Of a DNA stretch of 64,000 bases, positions 18,838-27,327 are shown one piece after another. Source of the DNA: Oceaniferula spumae (GTDB taxonomy: Bacteria; Verrucomicrobiota; Verrucomicrobiia; Verrucomicrobiales; Akkermansiaceae); NCBI RefSeq assembly GCF_042849255.1, contig NZ_AP026866.1, positions 1,302,001 to 1,366,000 of the forward strand, read 5' to 3'. The position numbers were made by a program, and so were the translations under genes. The notes below the pieces were generated by a model. That model was not told where the DNA came from. It did not search any database and saw only the letters and a list, made by a program, of their open reading frames with translations. The stretch's first letter is position 1. Every line of letters begins with the position of its first letter.

Positions 18838-19587
18838 ATGAAACATCCATCAAAGCCATTTATGTCGGTCGTGCTCACCGCACTTCTCGCGCCAACCCTC
18901 TCCGCTGCGCTCGTCGTCAATGTGGACTTCAGCCGTGACACCAGTATCTCAGGTCAAAACCCCGGAGGTAACCCTGCACCGACTCTCTATTCAGGAACTG
19001 GCCCTGCAACTGACGCAGGAACTTCTTGGAACGATTTTCAAGTCCAACTCTCGACAACAGGTCAAACCGTTGCAGCCGGCCAATCATTCTCCGGCATCAA
19101 CGGCGGAAACACCCTTATAGCTTCGGACGGAGTAACAGATAGCGGATTCAACGTTGCTCTGACATCAGGTTTCTTCCGCGCATTCAATGGAGGCACAAGC
19201 GGCGGCACAGGGGATCTCCTTGGTGATCGCGTGTTCTCCAATGGTAATAACAATGCCATATTCACACTCAGTGGACTGAACTCAACCAAAACATATGACC
19301 TCTATCTAATTCAGGGAAATTACGATGTAACATTTATTTCAGGTGCCAACTCTGTAGTTGCTACCGGTTCATCAAGCGCCACCTTCGAAAGCGGTGTAAA
19401 TTTCGGATTACTTTCAGGTTTAACACCCGATGCTTCAGGTAACCTCAGCGTAACCATCGATCCTACACCAGACAATCAGTTCGGTGTCATCGCTGGCCTG
19501 CAGATCGTCGAAGTCCCAGAACCCTCTGCAGCCGTCCTTCTCGGACTCGCTTCCCTCGCAGGCCTTACACGCCGCCGCCGTAGCTAG
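18838..19587 (+). CDS. PEP-CTERM protein with an ectodomain shared with the next gene
   Basis: A 249-residue exported protein: signal peptide (about 1-24), one beta-rich ectodomain and a C-terminal VPEPSAAVLLGLASLAGLTRRRRS sorting signal. The ectodomain (about 25-225) is clearly homologous to the N-terminal part of the SASA esterase encoded 80 bp downstream: both have VNVDF near the start, then TKTYDLYLI-GNY, TGSS--TF, LSGL-PD--GN and NQFGVI-GLQI. The fold may be a galactose-binding or malectin-like sandwich; this is inference. It is probably anchored in or released to the outer surface. A terminator separates it from the esterase. Confidence 0.82.
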   Translation: MKHPSKPFMSVVLTALLAPTLSAALVVNVDFSRDTSISGQNPGGNPAPTLYSGTGPATDAGTSWNDFQVQLSTTGQTVAAGQSFSGINGGNTLIASDGVTDSGFNVALTSGFFRAFNGGTSGGTGDLLGDRVFSNGNNNAIFTLSGLNSTKTYDLYLIQGNYDVTFISGANSVVATGSSSATFESGVNFGLLSGLTPDASGNLSVTIDPTPDNQFGVIAGLQIVEVPEPSAAVLLGLASLAGLTRRRRS

Positions 19588-19618
19588 AATGCGTTCAGCA
19601 CTCTCGATCAATCAATCG

Positions 19619-19652
19619 AAATGGGGCGCCTAGACCAAGATGTCCCATTTTT
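19619..19652 (+). terminator. Terminator between PEP-CTERM gene and SASA esterase
   Basis: AAATGGG (19619-19625) pairs with CCCATTT (19644-19650), followed by further T residues; 32 bp past the stop. Confidence 0.6.
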
Positions 19653-19667
19653 GTCTCCACACACATC

Positions 19668-21734
19668 ATGAATTACCCAACAACCATTCTAGCTCTCATT
19701 CTGCTAGCGCTTACGTCTTGGGCATCAGCAACGCAGGTCAATGTCGATTTTGGTCCCACCGGCAGCGGAACCTTCTCTGGCCAAGGCCCCCTTGCGACAA
19801 CTGGCACACCCACTTGGAACAACCTGCAACCCGCCGCTGCTGGCACCAATATTTCCAATCCTTATCTTGCTCAAAACCTTGAAGATACCGACGGAATCGT
19901 TACCGCAGTCGACGTTGAACTCACCAGCGGGTTCTATCGCGCATTCGGAGACGGCGGCACGGGTTCTCTGACTGGCGACCGAACATTTTCTAACAATAGT
20001 AACGTCGCCACGTTCACTATCAAGGATCTGGACCCGACAAAAACCTATGATCTCTATCTGATCAGCGGAAATTATCATGTCATCTATGCCTCCGGTAGCA
20101 GCTCTGCCACCGTAACAGGCTCCAGCAACTCCACATTCACTGACGGAGAAAACTATGGCGTTCTCTCAGGTTTAATCCCCGATGGCACAGGCAATATTGC
20201 CGTCACCATCACCCCGCAGACAGGCAATCAATTCGGCGTCATTTCCGGCCTTCAAATCATCGAAACAGGAGACGCCCCACCCACCGCCATATTCAGCTCC
20301 TCTGCCACATTCGTTCAGAAACCCGACACCATCCAGCTCTCATGGACGGTGCCCCCCGGTACATCCACAATTAAAATCACCCCGGATATTGGAGATGTGC
20401 TTCCACAGACCACAGACGGCAGCGGATCCATTAGCGTCGCCCCCATTGGAAATGTTGCATACCAACTTATCGTCGACGGTGAGGTCGCGCAAACCATTCC
20501 CGTCGTCGGATTACCCGAGAAAAGCAAAGTCCACATCTATCTCTTTATCGGCCAATCCAACATGCAGGGTTCCGGTCGCGACTTCGACTCCACGCTTGAC
20601 GCTCCCATCGACAAAGTCCTCCAATACGGCAGCCGTGGTGGCATGGAAGACCAGTGGGTTCTCGCCCAGCACGCGCTGACATCTCTGGGAGGAGGCAGCA
20701 CACGCATCGGTATGGGACTGGAATTTGCCAAGACCATGCTCGCCCACGAAAATGACCCAGACGTGGTCATTGGCATTATCAACCATGCGGTCGGAGCCAC
20801 AGCCATCCAGTTCTGGGAACCCGGTGCCATCGACACCAAACACACAGGAGCACACAAGCTTTATGATGAAGCTATCCAACGCACAATCGCCGCCAAAACC
20901 TACGGCACCGTCAAAGCTGTGCTCTGGCACCAGGGCGAATACAACACCAACCGCAACTCCAATCCATCATCCGATCCCAACGGCTACGCCACCCGACTTC
21001 AGAACTTGGTAGAAAACCTCAGAACCGACCTAGCCGACCCAGCGCTCCCTTTCATCTGTGGCAAGCTTGTGCCATCGTCTTGGGTCGATGCCAATGGCAA
21101 CAACCAGACTTACACCGGCCTCCCTGACCGAGTTCCCGTCGAAGCCGCACTCGCCGATCTCCCAAACCAGAAATCCAACACCTTCTGCGTCGATAACAAC
21201 GGTCTCCGAGGACACAACGATGAAAAAATCCACTTCGATGCCTACTCCCAGCGTATCCTCGGCGTGCGCTACGCCAATGCACTTATCGGCATCAACGCCG
21301 ACCCACTGCAAAAATTTCTCGGCGGCTTCTACAATCCAACCGAATTGTTAGATCCAGGAATCGGAAACCCTGAAGCCGATCCAGACCACGACGGAATCAC
21401 CAACATCGAAGAGTTTGCCTTTCTCACCGACCCATCCGTTCTAACAACGGATCGCCCCTACCAAGTCTCTCAAGCGACCGCAGAAAACGAAGGCACCTAC
21501 CCAGTTTTTGAATTCCGAATGCGCACGGACGATGACGCTCCAAGCTACATCCTCGAATCATCCACTGATCTCACGACATGGAAAAACAACCAGAACTCCC
21601 CCTCTGACATTCACCTCCCTCTCGGTATCCCAACAGATAACGGAGACGGTACTGTCACTCAAGAATTCCGCTACCATCTTCCGTATCATCTGAGTCCGGA
21701 GAAACTATTCTTCCATCTGAAGATCGAATTGTAG
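19668..21734 (+). CDS. Secreted SASA-family acetylesterase with N-terminal beta domain
   Basis: A 688-residue exported esterase. Signal peptide (about 1-21); a beta domain (about 22-205) homologous to the upstream PEP-CTERM protein; an Ig-like linker; then a SASA/CE6-type catalytic domain (about 285-545) with the nucleophile block FIGQSNMQGSGRDFD, the LWHQGEYNTN block and HFDAYSQRILG carrying the catalytic His/Asp. A calcium-binding repeat DPDHDGITNIEEF follows (about 570-582), and the C-terminus is a beta strand domain without a PEP-CTERM signal. Family members remove acetyl groups from sialate or xylan; the substrate here is unknown. Confidence 0.85.
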   Translation: MNYPTTILALILLALTSWASATQVNVDFGPTGSGTFSGQGPLATTGTPTWNNLQPAAAGTNISNPYLAQNLEDTDGIVTAVDVELTSGFYRAFGDGGTGSLTGDRTFSNNSNVATFTIKDLDPTKTYDLYLISGNYHVIYASGSSSATVTGSSNSTFTDGENYGVLSGLIPDGTGNIAVTITPQTGNQFGVISGLQIIETGDAPPTAIFSSSATFVQKPDTIQLSWTVPPGTSTIKITPDIGDVLPQTTDGSGSISVAPIGNVAYQLIVDGEVAQTIPVVGLPEKSKVHIYLFIGQSNMQGSGRDFDSTLDAPIDKVLQYGSRGGMEDQWVLAQHALTSLGGGSTRIGMGLEFAKTMLAHENDPDVVIGIINHAVGATAIQFWEPGAIDTKHTGAHKLYDEAIQRTIAAKTYGTVKAVLWHQGEYNTNRNSNPSSDPNGYATRLQNLVENLRTDLADPALPFICGKLVPSSWVDANGNNQTYTGLPDRVPVEAALADLPNQKSNTFCVDNNGLRGHNDEKIHFDAYSQRILGVRYANALIGINADPLQKFLGGFYNPTELLDPGIGNPEADPDHDGITNIEEFAFLTDPSVLTTDRPYQVSQATAENEGTYPVFEFRMRTDDDAPSYILESSTDLTTWKNNQNSPSDIHLPLGIPTDNGDGTVTQEFRYHLPYHLSPEKLFFHLKIEL

Positions 21735-21797
21735 TCGACTTTCTTGCTCCGTAGAGAAGCAATATGCATGGAAAAATTATCCTCGCAGCTGAACCAT

Positions 21798-22685
21798 CTA
21801 TTTTCTGCGACGAGCGAAAACAAGAGTCATCAAACCACTAAGAGCAAGAATCGCTGAGCTTGGCTCCGGAATGGCAGTTACCGTGAATGTATCGTTTCCG
21901 TTATCGACGGCCATGAGCAGCACGTCGTTGCTGGAACGGAAGAATGTGTTTGTCCCAATCTGCCCCTGAACCGCACCCATATTGCCAAAGCTATTGCCAA
22001 AATGCGCCGTAAAACTTGAGCCAATTGCCAGGAAATCGACAAAGTTATTATTCGTAGTGAAACGGTTGATTGATCGATTCGTATCAAAGGTCCCTCCATC
22101 CAAGATGATTTGGGTGAAACGAGAGTCGTTGAAAGAATAGGCCAAGGCTCCATTTCCGGCGATAGTGAAGACCCCATCTGAGTTCACTAGGTATGTATGA
22201 GTGATTCCATTGTTGTGACGGTTAAGAGACCCTGCGATCGACAAGTTCAAGGTCGTATCACCAGCTGGACCAATGCCATCTCCGATAGTGAATACCGTTC
22301 TGTTGCCCGACTGTGTCCATACACCATCATCCCGGGCGGCTGATAAATTCATGTTCAACACCCCACCACTGTCCAAGATGAGTGTGGGAGTGGCCCTGTT
22401 ATTGGCAGAGTTCCCACCCCCAAGACTTGGAATATTGGTCGTTGGCATAGTAGTGCTAGAAAACCTGACTTGATGGTCCGGGTGCAGATTGAAGCCGTTG
22501 GCATCGATATTATTGGCTGGGGCAGTATCTGGCGGAATTCCATTGGAGTCCCAGTTCCCTGAGTCATTCCAGTTCCCGTTTGCGGCTGCACCAGTCCAGA
22601 GATAGACGACGGCCTGACTAGTACCGCAAAGTAATCCAGCGGTAAGGGCCACGACGAACCACGAAGGTAGAGATGGGAGTTTCAT
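21798..22685 (-). CDS. PEP-CTERM protein with parallel-beta (autotransporter-like) repeats
   Basis: A 295-residue exported protein starting at MKLPSLPSW (an in-frame Met 12 codons upstream would precede the signal peptide). After the signal, WTGAAANGNWNDSGNWDSNG is the usual opening of PEP-CTERM or autotransporter-associated beta-helix proteins. A Ser/Asn/Gly-rich beta region follows, and the C-terminal IPEPSSAILALSGLMTLVFARRRK is the sorting signal. It converges on the SASA esterase gene. No enzyme motif is seen; a structural surface role is likely. Confidence 0.82.
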   Translation of the reverse strand: MKLPSLPSWFVVALTAGLLCGTSQAVVYLWTGAAANGNWNDSGNWDSNGIPPDTAPANNIDANGFNLHPDHQVRFSSTTMPTTNIPSLGGGNSANNRATPTLILDSGGVLNMNLSAARDDGVWTQSGNRTVFTIGDGIGPAGDTTLNLSIAGSLNRHNNGITHTYLVNSDGVFTIAGNGALAYSFNDSRFTQIILDGGTFDTNRSINRFTTNNNFVDFLAIGSSFTAHFGNSFGNMGAVQGQIGTNTFFRSSNDVLLMAVDNGNDTFTVTAIPEPSSAILALSGLMTLVFARRRK

Positions 22686-22951
22686 AAAGTCCATAGTCTC
22701 AGCAACTATATCGACTGTCAAGGTTTCGGGAAAAATTATCCCATCTCCTCTCCAGTACTAACTTCAACAACTGCCTAATAATAGCGGGTGACGAAACCCC
22801 ACTTATCACCAGACGTTTTCGTCATAGCTGTTACGCTGAGGAAGGATAATGCCGGCCTCTCCAAAGTACCCGTATTTCCTCCAGTTTATTCGCAAACACT
22901 TCCTGAAACAGACTCAACCCACCTTGGGTTCGGAGGCGTTTCATTGGGATC

Positions 22952-25804
22952 CTAGTTGAAGATGTAATACGCGTATCCTTGGGCGGGCACTGTGACTTTA
23001 ATTTCGGCACGGGCTGAGGTGTCCAGATCGATCGACGTAGCTGGTTGACCGTTATCGGACAACATGGCCTTGTTACGCAATCCAGCGTAGTAAAGTGGAA
23101 CTCTGATCGTTTTGGAAAGTTCCTTGTCAGTGGGATTGTAAACTGAGAGGAATGCTTTTTCTTTGAGCGTCGGGTTGACGTGAAGCATCCAGTCGAGGTC
23201 CAGTCCATCGGCGCGTCGTCCATGGATCAAGTCGGATTCAAGAATAGCGCGATGCTTTTTATACCATGCCACGGTGTTAGTGACCATCTGTTTGGTCTTC
23301 TCGGTATCGTATAACCGTGGACCACGGTAGCAGGCCTGGACACCAAGGCCGAGGTTCGAGCGCATCATGATTTCATAGTGATCGAGGTGCTTCTCAAGAG
23401 GCTCAATTGTAGCGGCAGCTCCACCGCCGTGGTATTGAGTTAGAGGAACAAACATCCACCCCATGCTGGGAGTTTTCTCCCATGTGCCATCGTAAATATT
23501 CTGACGCGTGTGGATGCGTTGTTGTTCGCGAGGGAGCGACCAGTTGACCTCACGGTAGCCCATGCCACATTTGTTAGATCCGCTGAGGTAGAAGTAATCC
23601 GGCAGATTGAAATAGACACCTTTACTACGCAGATGTTTGTAAAAATCCGTCCAGATCCGCCAATGAACCCAGCGTGAATCAGTGACTCCTTTTTGCAGAG
23701 GAGGACGTGCTGTCACATCCACGTCACCAGGATAAGCGCCATCGTTCTCGAACACCATGAATCCGGTTTTATCGAATAGGTTATACAATTTCTTGATATA
23801 AGCCTGTCCCCATTCGCTGGTGATGGCCGGACATTTTCCGTGGGCATTGCTCATGCCCTTGGGTGGGATGATGTCGTTCCCCTTACCTGCACTGCGCGAT
23901 GAGTAGAGCGAATAGCTCCCCAGATGAATCCCCTTGTTGAGTGCATACTCATTGATTTCTTTCCACTTCTCCAGATAGGCAGGGCTGTCATTCTCGGAAT
24001 CAAATCCGGAACCGAAGGAGAGGATGACCATTTCAAATCCTGTTTCCGCAGCTTGATCGATGGCTTTCTTAACCACGGTTTCGTTAGACGACTTGCAGTG
24101 CAGCATGAGTGGATTCTCAGTCACCCAAGGAGCAACTGTGCGATACATTTTTCTCAATGCCAGCCCTCGGCGCTCGCGCTCCTCGGAATCATACACCAGC
24201 TCGAAAACTTGGAACGATTTGAAAGTGTTTCCTGGCTCTATGGTTTGGTCAGGACCAAAGGTAGGCTCCACTTTCAACAGGCAGGGCTGTTCCAGCTTGT
24301 AGTTCACTTGGCTGCTGTAGGTTTTGTCCGTCTGCCAGTGGACCGTATGACGATTGGCATTCTGGTGAGTAAATCCTCCGAAGGCCATGTCGGTCTCCAC
24401 GTGCAGCATGCGAGGTTTCGGAAGAGGCACTCCAGGTCTCGATTCGACATTGTTAGCATATTCAACCACGGCAAGTGTTTCAGCGTTAAACTTATCAAGA
24501 TTGATGGCCTTCTTGGTGTTATTCGTAACTGTGACCCACTTGCTGATAAGCGGAACACCGTCGTAGATTTCGTAATGCACCGAAACGGTGATGTCTTTTT
24601 GGCCCGACTGCTTTTTTTTGATTGCTGCTAGCTTGGCCTGATCAAAGGCTCCGTAGAAAGCCACCTGATTGATTCTGAGTCGAACGAGTTCCCCCTCGGT
24701 ACTGGCATCCGAACCGTTGCCATCCTTGGCGATTTTTCCGACGCGGAAGGCTTTGGGTTTTCCAAGATTATTGGGGATATCAAGAGCCTTGAAATGCGTC
24801 CAAGCCCCTCCTTCAGGTTTGGCATCGAAATACAATTTGTTTGTGCCTATTCTTACACGCAGTGTCCAAGGCTTACTAAGATCAATCTTCTGATTTCCAC
24901 TGACGTTAGGTTCTTCAGAGCGACCGTTATAGAGTCCTAAAACCGGTCGGCTCACCCCAGCCAAACCTCCGGGACGCAGGTTAAACTTGATCACTCTGTC
25001 ACTGTAAACCAGCGCTATGCCCGGCCCCCAGCTTGTGGATTCATCAGTGCCAGCATGGATGGTGGCTTCGGCAACTTCGGTTCCCTCAGGGAGATCACGT
25101 TCAGCATACACCGCCGTGTGCGGTGGAGTGTAAATCTCCCCGGGTTTACCTTCGTTGTTAAAGCTACTCCTAGAATGTAATTTGCTGGTGTGAATTCGCC
25201 ATGACTTATCGAGTGTTTTAAAATCCTCTTCAAAGAGCATTGGTCTGCCATAGCTGGAGTCCACCAGTGGATCAGGATGCGATTTCCCCTCGCTGACTTG
25301 CGGCATGCTGTAGTCGAGGCGTAAATAAGCTCCCTTGGGTGGCCACACGGCATCGCTAGCGTAGTGGCGTGATCGTTTCCATTTCAGACGCTCTTGGGGT
25401 TTTCCTATTTTGAAATCTGTCAACTTGAGCGCCCCCTTAAGCGGAGTCATGGCCTCAAGCCATTCCTGGGTTAGAAATGCTTTGTTCGGCTGACCTTCAG
25501 CGCCGCCGATTGGATAAGTGATCCCATCAATCGATACAGCGCCCTCTGGTTCTACCGCCCGGATGATCCCCTCTCCGGTCATTTGATTGAGGTAATGAAT
25601 CGTGGTCCCCAACCGGACATCAATCGTGCGTTGAATCAGTCCGTTGCCGATCCTCAGAGTCTTAGCCGCTTCGTCAGAAGTCACTTTGGCTACAAAACCC
25701 GAGTTATCGATAAGCCAGTCTTGTTGCAACTGGTAGTTAGACGGGAGCTGGGCGCTGATTGACGTAGCGGCAAGCAGGGAAAGAAAAATGATAAGATGTT
25801 TCAT
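22952..25804 (-). CDS. Secreted alpha-galactosidase-like glycoside hydrolase with inserted LamG-like domain
   Basis: A 950-residue exported protein with a signal peptide (about 1-18). An N-terminal beta supersandwich typical of GH36-clan enzymes (about 20-180) is interrupted or followed by a concanavalin-like domain (about 195-390, FEEDFKTLDKSWRIH ... VRLRINQVAFYG). A TIM barrel follows (about 560-860), with MVILSFGSGFD, a MVFENDGAYPGD strand end whose acidic residue is a nucleophile candidate, and a late strand. A C-terminal beta domain (YYAGLRNKA ... YAYYIF) closes it. GH36/GH27-like activity on galactosides is an inference. It follows DUF1501 by 63 bp on the same strand, so it probably belongs to the DUF1553-DUF1501 operon. 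Confidence 0.65.
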   Translation of the reverse strand: MKHLIIFLSLLAATSISAQLPSNYQLQQDWLIDNSGFVAKVTSDEAAKTLRIGNGLIQRTIDVRLGTTIHYLNQMTGEGIIRAVEPEGAVSIDGITYPIGGAEGQPNKAFLTQEWLEAMTPLKGALKLTDFKIGKPQERLKWKRSRHYASDAVWPPKGAYLRLDYSMPQVSEGKSHPDPLVDSSYGRPMLFEEDFKTLDKSWRIHTSKLHSRSSFNNEGKPGEIYTPPHTAVYAERDLPEGTEVAEATIHAGTDESTSWGPGIALVYSDRVIKFNLRPGGLAGVSRPVLGLYNGRSEEPNVSGNQKIDLSKPWTLRVRIGTNKLYFDAKPEGGAWTHFKALDIPNNLGKPKAFRVGKIAKDGNGSDASTEGELVRLRINQVAFYGAFDQAKLAAIKKKQSGQKDITVSVHYEIYDGVPLISKWVTVTNNTKKAINLDKFNAETLAVVEYANNVESRPGVPLPKPRMLHVETDMAFGGFTHQNANRHTVHWQTDKTYSSQVNYKLEQPCLLKVEPTFGPDQTIEPGNTFKSFQVFELVYDSEERERRGLALRKMYRTVAPWVTENPLMLHCKSSNETVVKKAIDQAAETGFEMVILSFGSGFDSENDSPAYLEKWKEINEYALNKGIHLGSYSLYSSRSAGKGNDIIPPKGMSNAHGKCPAITSEWGQAYIKKLYNLFDKTGFMVFENDGAYPGDVDVTARPPLQKGVTDSRWVHWRIWTDFYKHLRSKGVYFNLPDYFYLSGSNKCGMGYREVNWSLPREQQRIHTRQNIYDGTWEKTPSMGWMFVPLTQYHGGGAAATIEPLEKHLDHYEIMMRSNLGLGVQACYRGPRLYDTEKTKQMVTNTVAWYKKHRAILESDLIHGRRADGLDLDWMLHVNPTLKEKAFLSVYNPTDKELSKTIRVPLYYAGLRNKAMLSDNGQPATSIDLDTSARAEIKVTVPAQGYAYYIFN

Positions 25805-25867
25805 GAAGGATTAAACGATGGACCTGTGAAGATAGGCAGGAGCTATTCTGAACAGGTCTATACTACC

Positions 25868-27325
25868 TCATGAAAAGATCTCTTTCACTACCCTAGCTGG
25901 CTTGGTGACTCCGGGCAGCGTCTGATCCAGCCCGTTGAACGGGAAGGTCAGCTTGTTATGTTTGAGGCCGAGAGTGTGGAGGATGGTGGCTTGGAGGTCT
26001 TGGGTGGAGACTTTGTCTTTGATCGCTTTGTAACCGATGGGATCGGTCTCACCGTAGCTGAAGCCTCGTTTGACTCCAGCACCAGCGAGCCACATGGTGA
26101 AGGCTCCAGGGTTGTGATCGCGACCGATGAATTTCATCTCAGTTCCGCCACGGTTCTCACGCATCGGAGTGCGACCGAACTCGCCGCCCCAGACGACCAA
26201 GGTGTCTTCTAACAGACCGCGCTGTTTCAGGTCGGTCAGCAGTGCTGCGATGGGTTTATCCGTCTGCTCGCACTTGCGTTTGAAGCCGCTGTTCAGAGCC
26301 TCGGAACCAGCCGCGCCGTGTGAGTCCCAGCCCCAGTCGAAGAGCTGGATGTAGCGAGTGCCGCGCTCGGCGAGGCGGCGTGCTAACAGACAATTATTGG
26401 CAAAAGATTCCTGCCCCGGTTGGGTGCCGTAGAGATCGTGGATGTATTTAGGTTCATCCTTGAGATCAAAGGCCTCGTTGGCATGGATCTGCATTTTGAA
26501 TGCCATCTCATACTGGGCGATGCGTGTGAGCGTTTCCGGATCATTGGTTTCATCATGGGCGGCCTGATTGATCTGGGTAATCGCATCGACCGCTTGTTTG
26601 CGCATGTTTCGCGAGATGCCGTCTGGGTTTGATAGATAAAGCACAGGGTCACCTTTGGAACGGCACTGCACACCTTGATAAACAGAGGGCAAGAAACCGG
26701 AGCCCCAGACGGATTTACCGGCCGAAGGAGCCTTGCCTCCTGAAACCAATGAGATATAGCCAGGGAGGTTTTCATTTTCTGAACCAAGACCGTAAGTCAC
26801 CCATGATCCGATGGACGGGTTTCCTAACAGGGCGTTACCGGTGTGCAGAAGTAATTGCGCAGGCGCGTGGTTAAACTGATCGGTGTGCATTGATTTGATA
26901 AAACACACTTCATCGATGACCTTTTCAAAGTGAGGCATGCGATCGGAGATCCACTGACCGGATTCTCCCGTCTGATGGAATGGGAAAATACTGTTCAGCA
27001 AGGTGGGAACCCCCTGAATGAAGGCGAAACGCTGCCCTTCCAAATACTCCGCGGGTGTCGCCTTGCCGTTGAATTTTTTCAGATCCGGCTTGTAGTCAAA
27101 AAGCTCTAACTGCGACGGTGCGCCGGCCATGTGCAGGAAGATCACACGCTTTGCCTTGGGCGCGAGGTGGGCAATGTGATCCGGCATGCCCGCTGATGAG
27201 CCAAACGATTTCGATGCCATGGAGCTAAGCCAAGCGGAGCCGACGCCTGCCACACACTTACCGAGGAACTGTCGGCGTGACTGGTGCAGTAGGGTATCGT
27301 GCTGGAGTTGTTGTTGGAGATTCAT
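25868..27325 (-). CDS. DUF1501 family Tat-exported protein
   Basis: A 485-residue protein with a twin-arginine signal (SRRQFLGKC, about 16-24) and the DUF1501 core, a sulfatase/alkaline-phosphatase-like fold: VIFLHMAGAPSQLELFDYKP, then MPHFEKVIDEVCFIKSMHTDQ, WGWDSHG and VVWGGEFGRTPM in the C-terminal half. In Planctomycetota and Verrucomicrobiota it is nearly always paired with a DUF1553/PSCyt1 protein, which ends 2 bp upstream here. The function of the pair is unsettled; binding or processing of polysaccharide in the periplasm is the common suggestion. Confidence 0.92.
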   Translation of the reverse strand: MNLQQQLQHDTLLHQSRRQFLGKCVAGVGSAWLSSMASKSFGSSAGMPDHIAHLAPKAKRVIFLHMAGAPSQLELFDYKPDLKKFNGKATPAEYLEGQRFAFIQGVPTLLNSIFPFHQTGESGQWISDRMPHFEKVIDEVCFIKSMHTDQFNHAPAQLLLHTGNALLGNPSIGSWVTYGLGSENENLPGYISLVSGGKAPSAGKSVWGSGFLPSVYQGVQCRSKGDPVLYLSNPDGISRNMRKQAVDAITQINQAAHDETNDPETLTRIAQYEMAFKMQIHANEAFDLKDEPKYIHDLYGTQPGQESFANNCLLARRLAERGTRYIQLFDWGWDSHGAAGSEALNSGFKRKCEQTDKPIAALLTDLKQRGLLEDTLVVWGGEFGRTPMRENRGGTEMKFIGRDHNPGAFTMWLAGAGVKRGFSYGETDPIGYKAIKDKVSTQDLQATILHTLGLKHNKLTFPFNGLDQTLPGVTKPARVVKEIFS

Positions 27326-27327
27326 GG

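Noticed and set aside
23924..24631. 235-residue frame antisense to the GH-like gene
   Set aside because: No start context or domain; the opposite strand codes for a recognisable protein with signal peptide.
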